Assembly (NCBI GenBank): GCA_900468805.1
Contig: UEIF01000040.1
Span: forward strand, 18,590 to 82,589
Direction of reading: 5' to 3'
DNA length: 64,000 nucleotides
Source of the DNA: Hyphomicrobiales bacterium
GTDB taxonomy: Bacteria > Pseudomonadota > Alphaproteobacteria > Rhizobiales > Rhizobiaceae
A model generated the notes under the pieces. That model did no database searches. It saw nothing but the letters and a program-made list of their open reading frames with translations, and was not told the DNA's origin. The position numbers were made by a program, and so were the translations under genes. Positions within the stretch are counted from its first letter, which is position 1. Each line of letters starts with the position of its first letter. Positions 26,401 to 35,940 of the stretch are shown here, one piece after another.

Positions 26401-26592
26401 GGTTACCGCCGATGCCATCGTCTTCGGATCGGCGCCGGGGAGCTGTGTCGAGACCTGGATTGTCGGAAAATCGACTTGCGGCAGGGGTGCAACCGGCAGC
26501 AGAGGGTAGGCGACGATACCGAGGCCGAAGAGACCTGCCATCATTAGCGAGGCGGCGATCGGCCGCTCGATGAACCAGGAGGAGATCGACAT
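23476..26592 (-). CDS. RND multidrug efflux permease, MdtB/MdtC type
   Basis: 1038 aa inner-membrane proton antiporter of the HAE-RND family. It starts with WFIERPIAASLMMAGLFGLG and shows LPGADPKTMASAVTQPLERQ, the TM4 motif VGFVVDDAIVMVENIHRHME (proton-relay Asp pair) and LTITPMMSSRFL. C-terminal blocks include GVLYESYFHPLTILSTLPSA and IGIVKKNGIMIVDFAI. The sequence is nearer to the MdtBC/MuxBC group than to AcrB. It begins 3 bp after the adaptor gene, so both form one operon. An outer-membrane channel gene is not in the window. Confidence 0.93.
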   Translation of the reverse strand: MSISSWFIERPIAASLMMAGLFGLGIVAYPLLPVAPLPQVDFPTIQVSTQLPGADPKTMASAVTQPLERQFGQIPGVTQMTSTSTLGSSAITLQFDLSRDVDSAAQDVQTAINAAGGQLPTDLPSPPTYRKVNPADPPVMVLALTSDTLPLTQVDDFAESVLAQHVSQIDGVSQVLIFGQQKPAVRLQIDPGKIAEMGLSLEDIRSAVTSITSNSPKGSVQGGEHTYTIYDNDQLLKAAPWNDSIVAYRDGAPVRISDIGQAIDGPENDQLAAWADGKQAILLPIFKLPGANIIDTVGAIRAALPQLQSIAPAALHLSILSDRTTTIRASVADVETTLVITIALVVMVIFVFLRNVWVTVIPSVTVPLALLATLALMYVVGFSLDNLSLMGLSIAVGFVVDDAIVMVENIHRHMEMDKTPKQAAIDGAREIGFTIISISISLVAVFIPLLLMGGIVGRLFREFAITVTMTIVVSAIVSLTITPMMSSRFLKPEKDTNHGKLYAMSEKAFDGLLAAYRYTLDIALRHHRLTMTVFIASLAATGFLFVNIPKGFFPIQDTGLITGTLEAAQDISFAEMSRHQLEAGNVVASDPGVATVGMAVGSGAGQTVNNGRMFITLKPEDQRDASASEIINRLRPKLAQMQGAELFLQPAQDINVGGRASATQFQYTLQDGNADELDDWAAKLLATFKTLPELTDVATDQQNSGATVTLTIDRDQASRFGIAPQMIDDTLNDAFGQRQVTQYFTDLNSYHVVLELAPQFQKSPLAINGLYIKSPLTGEQVPLNQLVKQTTEPTAVLAVNHQSQFPAVTLSFNLAKGTALSQAVAAINNAETDLGKPATVIGTFQGNAQAYQSSLSSEPLLVLAAIAVIYLILGVLYESYFHPLTILSTLPSAGLGALAMLWAFGFDFTVIALIGVILLIGIVKKNGIMIVDFAIAAQREQGLSPEDAIRQACLLRFRPIIMTTAAALLAGLPLMLGHGTGSELRQPLGYAMVGGLLISQVMTLYTTPVVYLYLEKLSEFVSRRRHATTGASTQAPAE

Positions 26593-26595
26593 GGC

Positions 26596-27795
26596 CTACT
26601 CCTTGCTGGCAGCTTGCGTAGCGGCCGCCTGTTGAATGCTGACATGAGTGCCGACATCCAGCCGATACTGGCCCGACGTGACGACCTGTTCGTTGCCGGA
26701 AAGGCCCTTTTCGATGACGGCGTGGCCGCTCTCGATAGGCCCGGGGGTGACCTTGCGCACTGCAGCCGTGCCGGTGGCATCGATAACGTAGACGAAGAAG
26801 CCGTCCTCTCCCCGCTCAAGTGCTGCGGAAGGAATGGTCACGGCCTTCTGGAGCGTCTGCTGCTTGACCCTCAGCGTCACGAATTGACCAGGCCAGAGCG
26901 CATCATCCTTGTTCTCAAAAATCGATTTGATGCGGATCGTGCCGCTTGCCTGATCGATTTCGTTGTCGATGAGCGAGAGCGTGCCTGACGCAAGCTGCCG
27001 CGACTGGTCCATCGACATCGCCGTCACCTCGACCGGGCCGGCCTTCAGCGCGTCGCGCACAGCATCGAGATCGTCCTCACGCAGTGTGGAGACAACCGTG
27101 ATTGGCTGTGTCTGGGTGATCGTGACGATCGAGGTCGTATCGGTCGTGTGGACCTCGTTGCCGGCGTCGATCCGACGGATACCCGTGCGGCCGTCGATCG
27201 GCGAGCGGATTTGCGTGTAGGAGAGCGAGATGTCAGCGGCCTCCTTGGCCGCCTGATCCTGCACGAGCTGTGCCTGTGCACTTGCCACCATGCTTTGCTG
27301 CTGTTCAACAGTTTCCTGCGTGACGATCTGCTGCTGGCCCAGTTTCTGGTCCTTGCCGAGCAGATATTGGGCGTTGGCGAGGTCGGCCTGGTCCTGCTTG
27401 ATCTTTGCGGCAGCCTGATCGTCAGCTGCCTGGAAAGGGCGAGGGTCGATGATGGCGAGCACATCGCCCTTCTTGACGGCCTGCCCCTCGTCAAACATCA
27501 CGCTCTGGAGCTCTCCGTCGACACGCGTCGTGATATTGACCGTATAGTTCGCCTGCACCGTGCCAAGGCCGTCGAGATAGACAGGCACGTCGGTAACGTC
27601 AGGTGTCGCGACCTCGACCGGCACGGGCGGCGACTTCGGCTCCGGGGCGGCAATGGTCGGCTCCGTCCCTGCAAACCAGAAGGCTGTGGCCGATCCGCCC
27701 GCAACGGCGAGAATGGCGGCAGCAGCAAGGATCGCCGGTTTCCGGCGACGACGGGGTTCAGTCATGATGCGGATGGATGTCACTGCCGGCTCCAT
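26596..27795 (-). CDS. Periplasmic adaptor (MFP) of the RND pump, MdtA type
   Basis: 399 aa. An N-terminal membrane anchor (AILAAAAILAVAGGSATAFW) is followed by the barrel-sandwich start VEVATPDVTDVPVYLDGLGT and VNITTRVDGELQSVMFDEGQ. A Gln/Ala-rich alpha-hairpin follows (about 120-190), then YTQIRSPIDGRTGIRRIDAG and the beta-barrel with DALWPGQFVTLRV. It links the RND protein to an outer-membrane channel. An in-frame ATG at 27765 is an alternative start; neither has a strong ribosome site. Confidence 0.92.
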   Translation of the reverse strand: MEPAVTSIRIMTEPRRRRKPAILAAAAILAVAGGSATAFWFAGTEPTIAAPEPKSPPVPVEVATPDVTDVPVYLDGLGTVQANYTVNITTRVDGELQSVMFDEGQAVKKGDVLAIIDPRPFQAADDQAAAKIKQDQADLANAQYLLGKDQKLGQQQIVTQETVEQQQSMVASAQAQLVQDQAAKEAADISLSYTQIRSPIDGRTGIRRIDAGNEVHTTDTTSIVTITQTQPITVVSTLREDDLDAVRDALKAGPVEVTAMSMDQSRQLASGTLSLIDNEIDQASGTIRIKSIFENKDDALWPGQFVTLRVKQQTLQKAVTIPSAALERGEDGFFVYVIDATGTAAVRKVTPGPIESGHAVIEKGLSGNEQVVTSGQYRLDVGTHVSIQQAAATQAASKE

Positions 27796-28238
27796 AGACT
27801 AAAGGTTGAATTATGCTGCAACGGCCGCCGGCATTGGGCGGCCTCTGTATCTGTCTCCTGAATTGACGGTGGTGCCGAGGCCAGGGGTCAGGCTGCTGAT
27901 TATCCGCAGCCGACCGGCGCTTCTGTGTCCTGCCGGATCAATTCAATGCGAGAAGGCTACGTCCGGGCGGGCATCGGCGCATCTATACGCAGGTCTAGTC
28001 GCCGTTCCCCATAGGTATACGCTCCCGCATCCGGGCAGCCGGCGGCACGCAGAAGGACCGGCGCTAAGAGCATGTAAGCGGTTTCCCACGCCTCCGGTCT
28101 TACTGGCGACCGAATAAGCTGATACTGGACGGCGTCGGCGAGCTTAGAGGCATCGTCAGGTTGTCGAACCCGTTCACGCAGGCTCAGTTGTCGCGGGCGC
28201 TTACGGAGGCTTGTCAAGGCAGGAGGTGCTTCTGACAG
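27796..28238. other. Intergenic between efflux operon and ArsR gene
   Basis: Holds the promoter region of the efflux operon. A minus-strand TTG-started frame at 27957-28217 (86 aa) directly follows the ArsR gene but has no ribosome site and matches nothing I know, so I do not call it. Confidence 0.4.
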
Positions 28239-28544
28239 TCAGCGAGCCTCTTGATACCCGCGCGTCGCGTTCATCGTCGTTTCGAGAATTCTTGTGATGG
28301 GTTCGTCTGCCAATCGATAGAAAATCATTTGCGCATTTCGTCGCGTTCGCACCGTTCCTGCATCGCCCAGCTTCTTCAGGTGTTGCGACACGGCTGACTG
28401 GGCCAAACCTAAGGCGGATACGATAGAGCCGACGTCCATCTCACGATCGTTCAGCATCAGCATGATCCTTAACCGATGCGGGTTCGCCAGAGAGCTTAGT
28501 ACAACCGAAGCGCGGTCGGTAGCAAAAGCTATGCCGTGGTCCAC
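28239..28544 (-). CDS. ArsR/SmtB-family transcriptional regulator
   Basis: 101 aa winged helix: LSSLANPHRLRIMLMLNDRE, VGSIVSALGLAQSAVSQHLK KLGDAGTVRTRRNAQMIFYR. The metal-sensing ELCVCD motif is absent, so it belongs to the non-metal subgroup that answers redox or small-molecule signals, as in nolR-like regulators. It is divergent from the 28700 gene, and the next minus-strand genes are the efflux operon. A role in controlling either is possible but not shown. Confidence 0.85.
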   Translation of the reverse strand: MDHGIAFATDRASVVLSSLANPHRLRIMLMLNDREMDVGSIVSALGLAQSAVSQHLKKLGDAGTVRTRRNAQMIFYRLADEPITRILETTMNATRGYQEAR

Positions 28545-28699
28545 TGTACGTCCTCTACACTCGACTTTCCTATATGTGTTGAGCGCGATTCGTGGAAGGG
28601 CGTCTAGCCTTTGCCGTTATCGCACGAACGCCTCGGACCAAAGTCCAATGTAAAAAGCTTCTGGTTGTAGTAGCAATTGGTGAACTCGGGGAGAAAAGT

Positions 28700-29008
28700 A
28701 TGACTCTGGCGACGGAAATCCGTGATGCATGCCTTCTTTTGCCAAAGCTCGACCATGGAAACCGCTACTGTCTGATTCAGCGGATCCTGAGACAGCTTCA
28801 GGCCTATCGAAGAACGGCGCTACACGGCGTGCCGCCGGAGCGACGGTTCTGGATCGAAACACTGATCGATTGCGTTGGAGCTTCCATGGATGAGATCGCA
28901 GAAATGGAGAGCGCAGAGCTCCTCCTGATACTGGTGGAGTTTGAGAAACTTATCGGCGTTCTGGACGAAATAGCGATGTCTAAAACTGCCATCTCCGCGC
29001 TCCATTGA
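28700..29008 (+). CDS. Hypothetical helical protein
   Basis: 102 aa from the ATG at 28700 (MTLATEIRDACLLLPKLDHG) with GGGGAGAAAA upstream. The second half is acidic and helical (LIDCVGASMDEIAEMESAEL). No family recognised and no signal or membrane segment. It is divergent from the ArsR gene, with 155 bp between them. Confidence 0.5.
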   Translation: MTLATEIRDACLLLPKLDHGNRYCLIQRILRQLQAYRRTALHGVPPERRFWIETLIDCVGASMDEIAEMESAELLLILVEFEKLIGVLDEIAMSKTAISALH

Positions 29009-29357
29009 TCTCAGAGCTCAGATTGTTCACCAACTCCGACTTCTTTTTGAGAAGTTCGATCGCAAACTTAAGGACTGCATGTTTCCCAACCATACGGATC
29101 GGTCGTCGAAAATGGAGCGATGTCCATAAGGGAACACGAGGCGTCCGGGCAGGGCGATGTCCTGTATGGCCTGATGACGGGAACGAAGGCGGCAAAGGGA
29201 AAGAAGATGGCATTGTTACGCCAGGCAACGTCGAACATGCTGACTGCGGGATGCCCGGTAATATGACTGCGAAAACGTATCGGTAGGGCCAACCGCCAGG
29301 AGATCGCCTCGACGATTGATGCAGAGACGACCTGAGCACACCCACCCGATTGCCTCG
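29009..29357. other. Decayed copy of the region downstream of the FGE gene
   Basis: From about 29220 to 29357 this sequence is a diverged copy of 30430-30573, sharing for instance TGAGCACACCCACCCGAT and the CATGCNGACTGCGNGATGC block. On the minus strand both copies hold scraps that resemble the end of a beta-barrel of the SphA / MetA-phenol-degradation family, but with stops. No intact gene. Confidence 0.4.
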
Positions 29358-29425
29358 CTTTAGTCCTCCAGGATTCGGTTCACGCATCAAAAGCCAACGT
29401 GGCTGGTGGATGTGTGATGGCGGGA
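29358..29425 (-). pseudogene. C-terminal scrap of a duplicated FGE gene
   Basis: Minus-strand frame HTSTSHVGF-stop-CVNRILED-stop matches the last residues of the intact FGE gene (DTSTSHVGFRCVKRILKD). AGG has become TGA. Right after it (about 29442-29455) the sequence jumps to a copy of the FGE/sulfatase promoter region, so about 1 kb of coding DNA was lost in this copy. Confidence 0.7.
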
Positions 29426-29495
29426 CGCGGACGGTAGCGGCATTGAGTTTTCGCGATGGCTCCCATCGGTGGCAATTCGCGATCCCCTTCGGGGA

Positions 29496-29532
29496 TTCCC
29501 TAAAGGGCAATATCTGCTTGCGCTAATACAAT
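29496..29532 (+). promoter_or_regulatory. Conserved 19-bp motif plus -10, copy A
   Basis: TTCCCTAAAGGGCAATATC (29496-29514) and TACAAT 12 bp further on (29527-29532). The block up to TGTAGAAAATGGATGGAAG is nearly identical to copy B at 31685. Copies also occur at 39661 (plus) and 37056 (minus). It could drive the small lipoprotein at 29678. Confidence 0.65.
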
Positions 29533-29677
29533 GTAGAAAATGGATGGAAGGGTGACCTCGTAGTGACAGCGGGAGGATCCAAGCATGCAACCGTTTCCAC
29601 GCAAGCTGCAGGCGGAGAAAGTCAGTTTTGAAATCGCTGAGTTGACCGAGCCAAAAACAATCAAAGATCGATATGCC

Positions 29678-29818
29678 ATGCCCCTAAAGCACATTTTCGC
29701 CGCAGCAATATTACTCTGTACGCTTTCAGGATGCGCAACGACCGGCGCAGAGAACAATTCCTACGCCACCCCCGCCGGGATTGGTCCAGTTCGCGGCAGC
29801 GGCATTAACGGCTACTGA
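29678..29818 (+). CDS. Very small lipoprotein
   Basis: 46 aa from the ATG at 29678: PLKHIFAAAILLCTLSGC is a lipoprotein signal with lipobox LSGC, followed by a Gly/Asn-rich 25-residue tail. It lies 146 bp after the -10 element of motif copy A, so it may belong to the same regulon as the sulfatase. Family unknown. Confidence 0.5.
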   Translation: MPLKHIFAAAILLCTLSGCATTGAENNSYATPAGIGPVRGSGINGY

Positions 29819-30089
29819 CCCTATCTGAACTCGCGCCGCGTCCTGCTTTATCTCTCCTGCGAGGCGATCGTTCTGCGTTTCGGTCCACGAGAAGTCTCTG
29901 GGGTCAACGTCTGGCGCTGCTGCCAAACATCATGATTACAGTGATGAGCAATCAACGGCAATTACGTCGTTTCGGTCGGGATTGTCTATCGTTGGCTCAA
30001 CGAAGAACTGTGTGTCGATACACGGACGTGACCGGACTGAGGAAAGGTTGAGACCGATCGTTTTCTGACGACCAACGAATGGGCCAGAA

Positions 30090-30373
30090 ATGTTTCAGCC
30101 GCTTTCGCTCATCTTCCACGAGCTGGCGGTGAATGCCGTGACACACGGATCCCTATCTCGCTCGGGCAATGGAAGTCTGGCAATCAGTTGGAGGGCCGGG
30201 GCTGGGGACGATCATCTCCACGTCGATTGGGACGAACGCGGAGGGTGGTCAGGCCACGAGGCTTCGAAACGGTGATCCTGGGCGCGCTGGTCGAAAAGCA
30301 GTTGCGTGGATCTATCACCCGCGACTGGAGAGACGCTGGCGTGACGATAGGGCTCGATGTTCTCAGTAAGTGA
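30090..30373 (+). pseudogene. Histidine kinase C-terminal relic (HWE/HisKA_2 type)
   Basis: The frame from 30090 gives FQPLSLIFHELAVNAVTHGS, the N-box of HWE/HisKA_2 kinases, then LAISWRAGAGDDHLHVDWDE. Homology shifts frame near 30260 to GFETVILGALVEKQLRGSIT and DAGVTIGLDVL, stop 30371-30373. The kinase upstream part (phospho-acceptor His and sensor) is not present. This is a frameshifted remnant. Confidence 0.7.
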
Positions 30374-30573
30374 TCACGTATTGTGGCGGCCAGAGGGCCG
30401 GTCAAAGTGGCGTCGACGCAGGCATGGTTACGCGCGTCAACACCGAGCATGCAGACTGCGAGATGCACGCCCTAGAACGGCTGCGCAAACGTATAGGTTG
30501 GTCCGAAGGCGATGAGATCGACTCGCCCCTTGATGCCAAGATCGACCTGAGCACACCCACCCGATGCCCCGCC

Positions 30574-31542
30574 TTAGTCCTTCAGGATTCGCTTGACGCA
30601 CCTGAAGCCAACGTGGCTGGTGGATGTGTCCTCTGGTTCCGCATGGCGGGCGGCGGGACGGTAGCGCCGGCAGTAGTTCGGCGCGCAAAGATGCGATCCG
30701 CCTTTCAGCACCCGCCTTGGAATTCGTATTTCAGGCTCGCCGGGATCGAAGCTCGCCTCTCGATCGCCGCCTCGGGGATTTTGGGGAATGCAGCATGATT
30801 TCGCCGCAGGCTCCGAATGGCGGGTCGACCAGAAATCCGACGTCCATTCCCAGACGTTGCCGATCATGTCGTGGATGCCGTAGCCGTTCGCCGGGAACGA
30901 TCCGACAGGTGATGTTCTATCCGCTCCTGCGGGCTTTGTGCTCACTGTGGGAAACGCACCCTGCCAGATGTTGGCCATGAGCTTTCCGTCATGGATCAAT
31001 TGGTCGCCCCATGCGAATTCGGCGTCCTCGAGGCCTCCGCGAGCGGCCAGCTCCCATTCGGCCTCGGTTGGCAGGTCCTTCCCGGCCCAGTGGGCATACG
31101 CTACGGCGTCGTTATAGGCAACATGGACGACCGGATGGTCGAGCTTCCCGCGGATATCGCTGCGGCCGCCATAAGGATGCCGCCAGTCGGCGCCGAACTT
31201 GAACGACCACCACTGTGTGATGTCGGGGCCGACGACGGTTTTCGGCTGAGTGAATACGAGCGATCCGGCGCGCAGCATCCTGGGAATCGCGCCGGGATAG
31301 TCGGAAGCCTTCGGAGTCTTTTCTGCGACGGTGACATGGCCGGTGGCTTTCACGAACGCGGCGAACTGACGGTTGGTCACGGGCGTCACGTCGATCCAGA
31401 AGCCGTCAACCTTTACCGGATGGGCGGGGGCTTCCTCAGGATAGTGTCTATTCGATCCCATGGTGAACATTCGGGCAGGCACCCAGGCGAAGCCTCCAAA
31501 TCCCGTATCGTGTGCGTCCACTGCGCTCATGGTCCTGCCCAT
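30574..31542 (-). CDS. Formylglycine-generating enzyme (FGE/SUMF1 family)
   Basis: 322 aa from the ATG at 31542 (AGGGGGA upstream). FGE oxidises the sulfatase cysteine to C-alpha-formylglycine. Family blocks: FAWVPARMFTMGSNRHYPEE, FWIDVTPVTNRQFAAFVKAT, LPTEAEWELAARGGLEDAEF, GNVWEWTSDFW and the active-site pair in GGSHLCAPNYCRRYRPAARH. It is divergent from a Cys-type sulfatase at 31927, its obvious substrate, with motif copy B between. There is no signal peptide, so it should act in the cytoplasm before export. Confidence 0.93.
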   Translation of the reverse strand: MGRTMSAVDAHDTGFGGFAWVPARMFTMGSNRHYPEEAPAHPVKVDGFWIDVTPVTNRQFAAFVKATGHVTVAEKTPKASDYPGAIPRMLRAGSLVFTQPKTVVGPDITQWWSFKFGADWRHPYGGRSDIRGKLDHPVVHVAYNDAVAYAHWAGKDLPTEAEWELAARGGLEDAEFAWGDQLIHDGKLMANIWQGAFPTVSTKPAGADRTSPVGSFPANGYGIHDMIGNVWEWTSDFWSTRHSEPAAKSCCIPQNPRGGDREASFDPGEPEIRIPRRVLKGGSHLCAPNYCRRYRPAARHAEPEDTSTSHVGFRCVKRILKD

Positions 31543-31684
31543 CGCTAGAACGTCCCCCTGCGAGCAACTTATGACACGCGGTCGCGGTTGCTGCCTATTG
31601 TCCTTTAGGGAGGTCTCGAGCGCTCGCGGGAATACGGCGTGGACGGCTCCCATTACTGGCAACTCGTACCCTCGTCCCGACGGA

Positions 31685-31721
31685 TTCCCCAAAGGGCAAT
31701 ATCTGCTGGCGCCAATACAAT
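31685..31721 (+). promoter_or_regulatory. Conserved 19-bp motif plus -10, copy B
   Basis: TTCCCCAAAGGGCAATATC (31685-31703), then 12 bp and TACAAT (31716-31721), pointing to the sulfatase gene. The CCC-N4-GGG core is an inverted repeat, so the site may also serve the divergent FGE gene. Confidence 0.7.
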
Positions 31722-31926
31722 GTAGAAAATGGATGGAAGAGTGGAAATCCCTCTTCCGCAAGTTGAGGGTCGCCGTGCGGGCCGAGGAGCCGCGTCTTTA
31801 CCGAAAAGATCTGGTCCAATTTGCTGGTCAGTAGACTTGGACGTCGCCGACAAGCCCTCTTTTGCTCTGACTTGTCTTTCAACTAACCTTGGCCGCCAAT
31901 GCGGCCCCGTGAGGGAGGCATTAGAA

Positions 31927-33633
<1,707 letters not shown>

Positions 33634-33657
33634 CGCGGGCGGTAGCGTAACGACGTC

Positions 33658-33687
33658 GGAGCGGACGCCCTTCAGGGCGTCCGCTCC
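33658..33687 (+). terminator. Hairpin terminator after the sulfatase
   Basis: Perfect 13-bp stem GGAGCGGACGCCC / GGGCGTCCGCTCC with a TTCA loop, 25 bp after the stop. There is no T-run, so it may be rho-assisted or mRNA-stabilising. Confidence 0.6.
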
Positions 33688-34068
33688 GTGCTTCACCTGT
33701 CAGGTCCCTGGCTCACCGATCGCCTCTATGCCATCGGTACGCGACGGATTAGGAGCCTCCGCGAGATTGATGAAAACGATGTCGCCCGAGCCTGGCTCGG
33801 GGAGCTGACGCAACGAGAACGTCTCTTGAACAGTGCGTTGCACCTGTCTGTTCTGGCCGGAATTGGCGTAACGGTTCTGCTGCTGTTTGGCTTCGGTCGC
33901 CTTCATGAGATACCGCCACGAACCGGGAGCCGCCGCAGTGTTGATGGACGGCTCTCCGTTCCTGAGGCGTCGCTCTTCCGGCTCCTGCAGGACTTTAGGC
34001 CTTTACAGAGCGAGCATGACGTTCACCGGCAAGGTGACAAACCCGTGCTACTGCTGCCTGCAGCAGCG
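33688..34068. other. Intergenic between sulfatase and beta-barrel genes
   Basis: Overlapping frames on both strands (33688-34266 plus, 33700-33906 minus) look equally plausible and neither has a ribosome site or known family. The plus frame contains one hydrophobic stretch (LHLSVLAGIGVTVLLLFG). I call no gene. Confidence 0.35.
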
Positions 34069-34857
34069 CTAGAAGTGGAAGGATACACCTATAATTGGGC
34101 CTTGCTGGACGACGTCGAAGACAAACCCGTCGTTCTCGTAGTTGACGCCCAGCGCCCGGTATCCGGCGACTGCCGAGATGGTGTCGTTGAACTTATAACC
34201 GAGACCGAGGCCAACATCCCAGTCGACGTCGGCGCCGCCACCGCCCACCAGTCCCCATCCCGTTAGATAGATTTCCTGGGTGAAGAAGTAGTTTCCACGC
34301 AGGCCGACGACGGCATCCACCCACGTGGCGCTGTCATCCCGCTCCACGCCCGCCAGAAGTCCGCCGTTGAAGGAGATGTCCGTCTCGACGGACCAGACCT
34401 TCATGCCACCGAACACGTCAAGGTGGCCATTCTGATCCTCGATCACCGCGTAACCCACGCCGAGAAGTCCTGCAAAGGTTTCCGATGTCACGCCGACGCT
34501 GTCGGCGAAGATGCCGCGGGGCGTGTGTGCATCGGCACCCAGCTTCACGTAGACCACGTCGCCGACGATGCTGTAGCGCTCATATCTCGCTTCGGCCGTA
34601 GCCATGAAGGCGAAGTCGAGGTTGTCGAAAATGTCCCCGAAATCGGCATCTATATCGACCTCTGGAAGCCCGAATTGACTTACGTCCCCTGAAATCCCGG
34701 CAGCCCAGAAGTAAGGTGCCACCGTGAACTCCCAGCCGCTTCGGGTCTCGACTGTTTTCGCTTCGGGCGTGAGCGGTGTGAGCTCCGCGGCATTGCCGAT
34801 CGATGCGGCAGAGACACCGGCCAGCAAGACTATCGCATGCAAGTGAATGGTCTTCAT
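34069..34857 (-). CDS. Outer-membrane beta-barrel protein
   Basis: 262 aa from the ATG at 34857 with signal peptide (LHAIVLLAGVSAASIGNAAE). The mature part has alternating strands rich in Gly and aromatics (WEFTVAPYFWAAGISGDVSQ, DVGLGLGYKFNDTISAVAGY) and ends GPIIGVSFHF with a terminal Phe, as outer-membrane proteins do. No transport specificity can be read. It is the third minus-strand gene after the HAD phosphatase and may share its transcript. Confidence 0.8.
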   Translation of the reverse strand: MKTIHLHAIVLLAGVSAASIGNAAELTPLTPEAKTVETRSGWEFTVAPYFWAAGISGDVSQFGLPEVDIDADFGDIFDNLDFAFMATAEARYERYSIVGDVVYVKLGADAHTPRGIFADSVGVTSETFAGLLGVGYAVIEDQNGHLDVFGGMKVWSVETDISFNGGLLAGVERDDSATWVDAVVGLRGNYFFTQEIYLTGWGLVGGGGADVDWDVGLGLGYKFNDTISAVAGYRALGVNYENDGFVFDVVQQGPIIGVSFHF

Positions 34858-35067
34858 GAGAATCCCCCGATCTCGTTTAAACGCAGCACTCCTTCCGAGT
34901 GAGGACTGTGTGGCGGGAAATGGATTCCCGCAACATGAAACACCTATTAGGGGTTGCTGGCGAGGCAGAATACCCAAAGCTGTGGCTCCCCAGCCTCATC
35001 ATTCTTGTCTTTCTGTTCCTGGGGAGAGGGTCAGGACGCTTTGCTGCTGACGCGAAACAGCAGTCTG

Positions 35068-35844
35068 CTAGCAAGGCGGGTAGGGATAGTAGCCGCATTG
35101 CGGATCGTTGTAGTAGGAATTGTAGTAGGGGTAGTAAGGGCGGGCTGCCGCCGCTCCAATGGCTGCGCCAGCGACCACGCCCGCGGCGACCGGGGCGCCG
35201 CGATACCAGGCCCCGTGGTAGACGGGCGCATGCCAGTAACTTCCTCCCACGCGGTCGATGTTCGTGTCGCCGATATGCACGTCATTTCCTCGGAAACCAC
35301 CGCCAGCGAATCTGCCCCCGCCGAAACCACCTCCGCCGAAACTACCACCGAAGTGATCGATGAAGAGGGACGCGGGTCCGGTCCCACCGTTCAGGCTGCC
35401 CTCCAGAATGGTGATATCGAAGGTCAGCGTTGTGCCGTCGAGTTTCGGGGTCTTCAGCGTCACGACGGCGTCACTGACATCCGATCCGTCGCCGCCCAGC
35501 ACCGAGACAGTCGCATTCGGGGGATCGATGGCGAAGTTGTCCTTGCCGTCGTCCCATTGCATGATGAACTGTTCAGTCATCACATGGCCGGCGGCGCGCA
35601 CCGGCCGGTCGGCAAAGACGATCGAGTTGGCCGAGACGCCGGTCAAAACGAGCTTCCCGTTCTCGATTTTGGCCCCAGCGGAATTGATCACTGCCAATGA
35701 CGGCACCGGACCTGTCGGCGTGATTTTGCCAATTGTCTTTTCGAGCGGTGCGTGCGGCGTCTTCGGTGCGTCCTGCGCAAAGACCGCGGAGGTCAGCGCA
35801 AAACTTCCTGCAAACATCAGCGTAGTGAAACGATCGATTTTCAT
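35068..35844 (-). CDS. Exported hypothetical protein, Gly/Tyr-rich tail
   Basis: 258 aa with signal peptide (FTTLMFAGSFALTSAVFAQ). A beta-rich domain (about 30-150, with ADRPVRAAGHVMTEQFIMQW) is followed by a Gly/Phe repeat (GGSFGGGGFGGGRFAGGGF), a hydrophobic Ala/Gly stretch and a Tyr/Pro-rich end (YYPYYNSYYNDPQ). The tail resembles surface or envelope-associated small proteins. No family named. It lies 96 bp after the phosphatase gene. Confidence 0.6.
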   Translation of the reverse strand: MKIDRFTTLMFAGSFALTSAVFAQDAPKTPHAPLEKTIGKITPTGPVPSLAVINSAGAKIENGKLVLTGVSANSIVFADRPVRAAGHVMTEQFIMQWDDGKDNFAIDPPNATVSVLGGDGSDVSDAVVTLKTPKLDGTTLTFDITILEGSLNGGTGPASLFIDHFGGSFGGGGFGGGRFAGGGFRGNDVHIGDTNIDRVGGSYWHAPVYHGAWYRGAPVAAGVVAGAAIGAAAARPYYPYYNSYYNDPQCGYYPYPPC

Positions 35845-35940
35845 GGCGAATATCCTCCTAGTGGAGACAGGCGGAATGTCCGTCGTCTAAAGAATTCATC
35901 ACAAGCCCTGGCACGCCGCCCGGGCGCGAGGCACGTAGTC

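Noticed and set aside
27957..28217. 86-aa minus-strand frame after the ArsR gene
   Set aside because: TTG start without ribosome site, no known family; composition alone is not enough.
28980..29510. 176-aa minus frame across the duplicated FGE flank
   Set aside because: It reads the FGE relic and promoter copy in the wrong frame and overlaps the 28700 gene end; no domain.
33688..34266. 192-aa plus frame between sulfatase and beta-barrel gene
   Set aside because: It overlaps the well supported beta-barrel gene on the other strand, and an equally open minus frame covers its first half.
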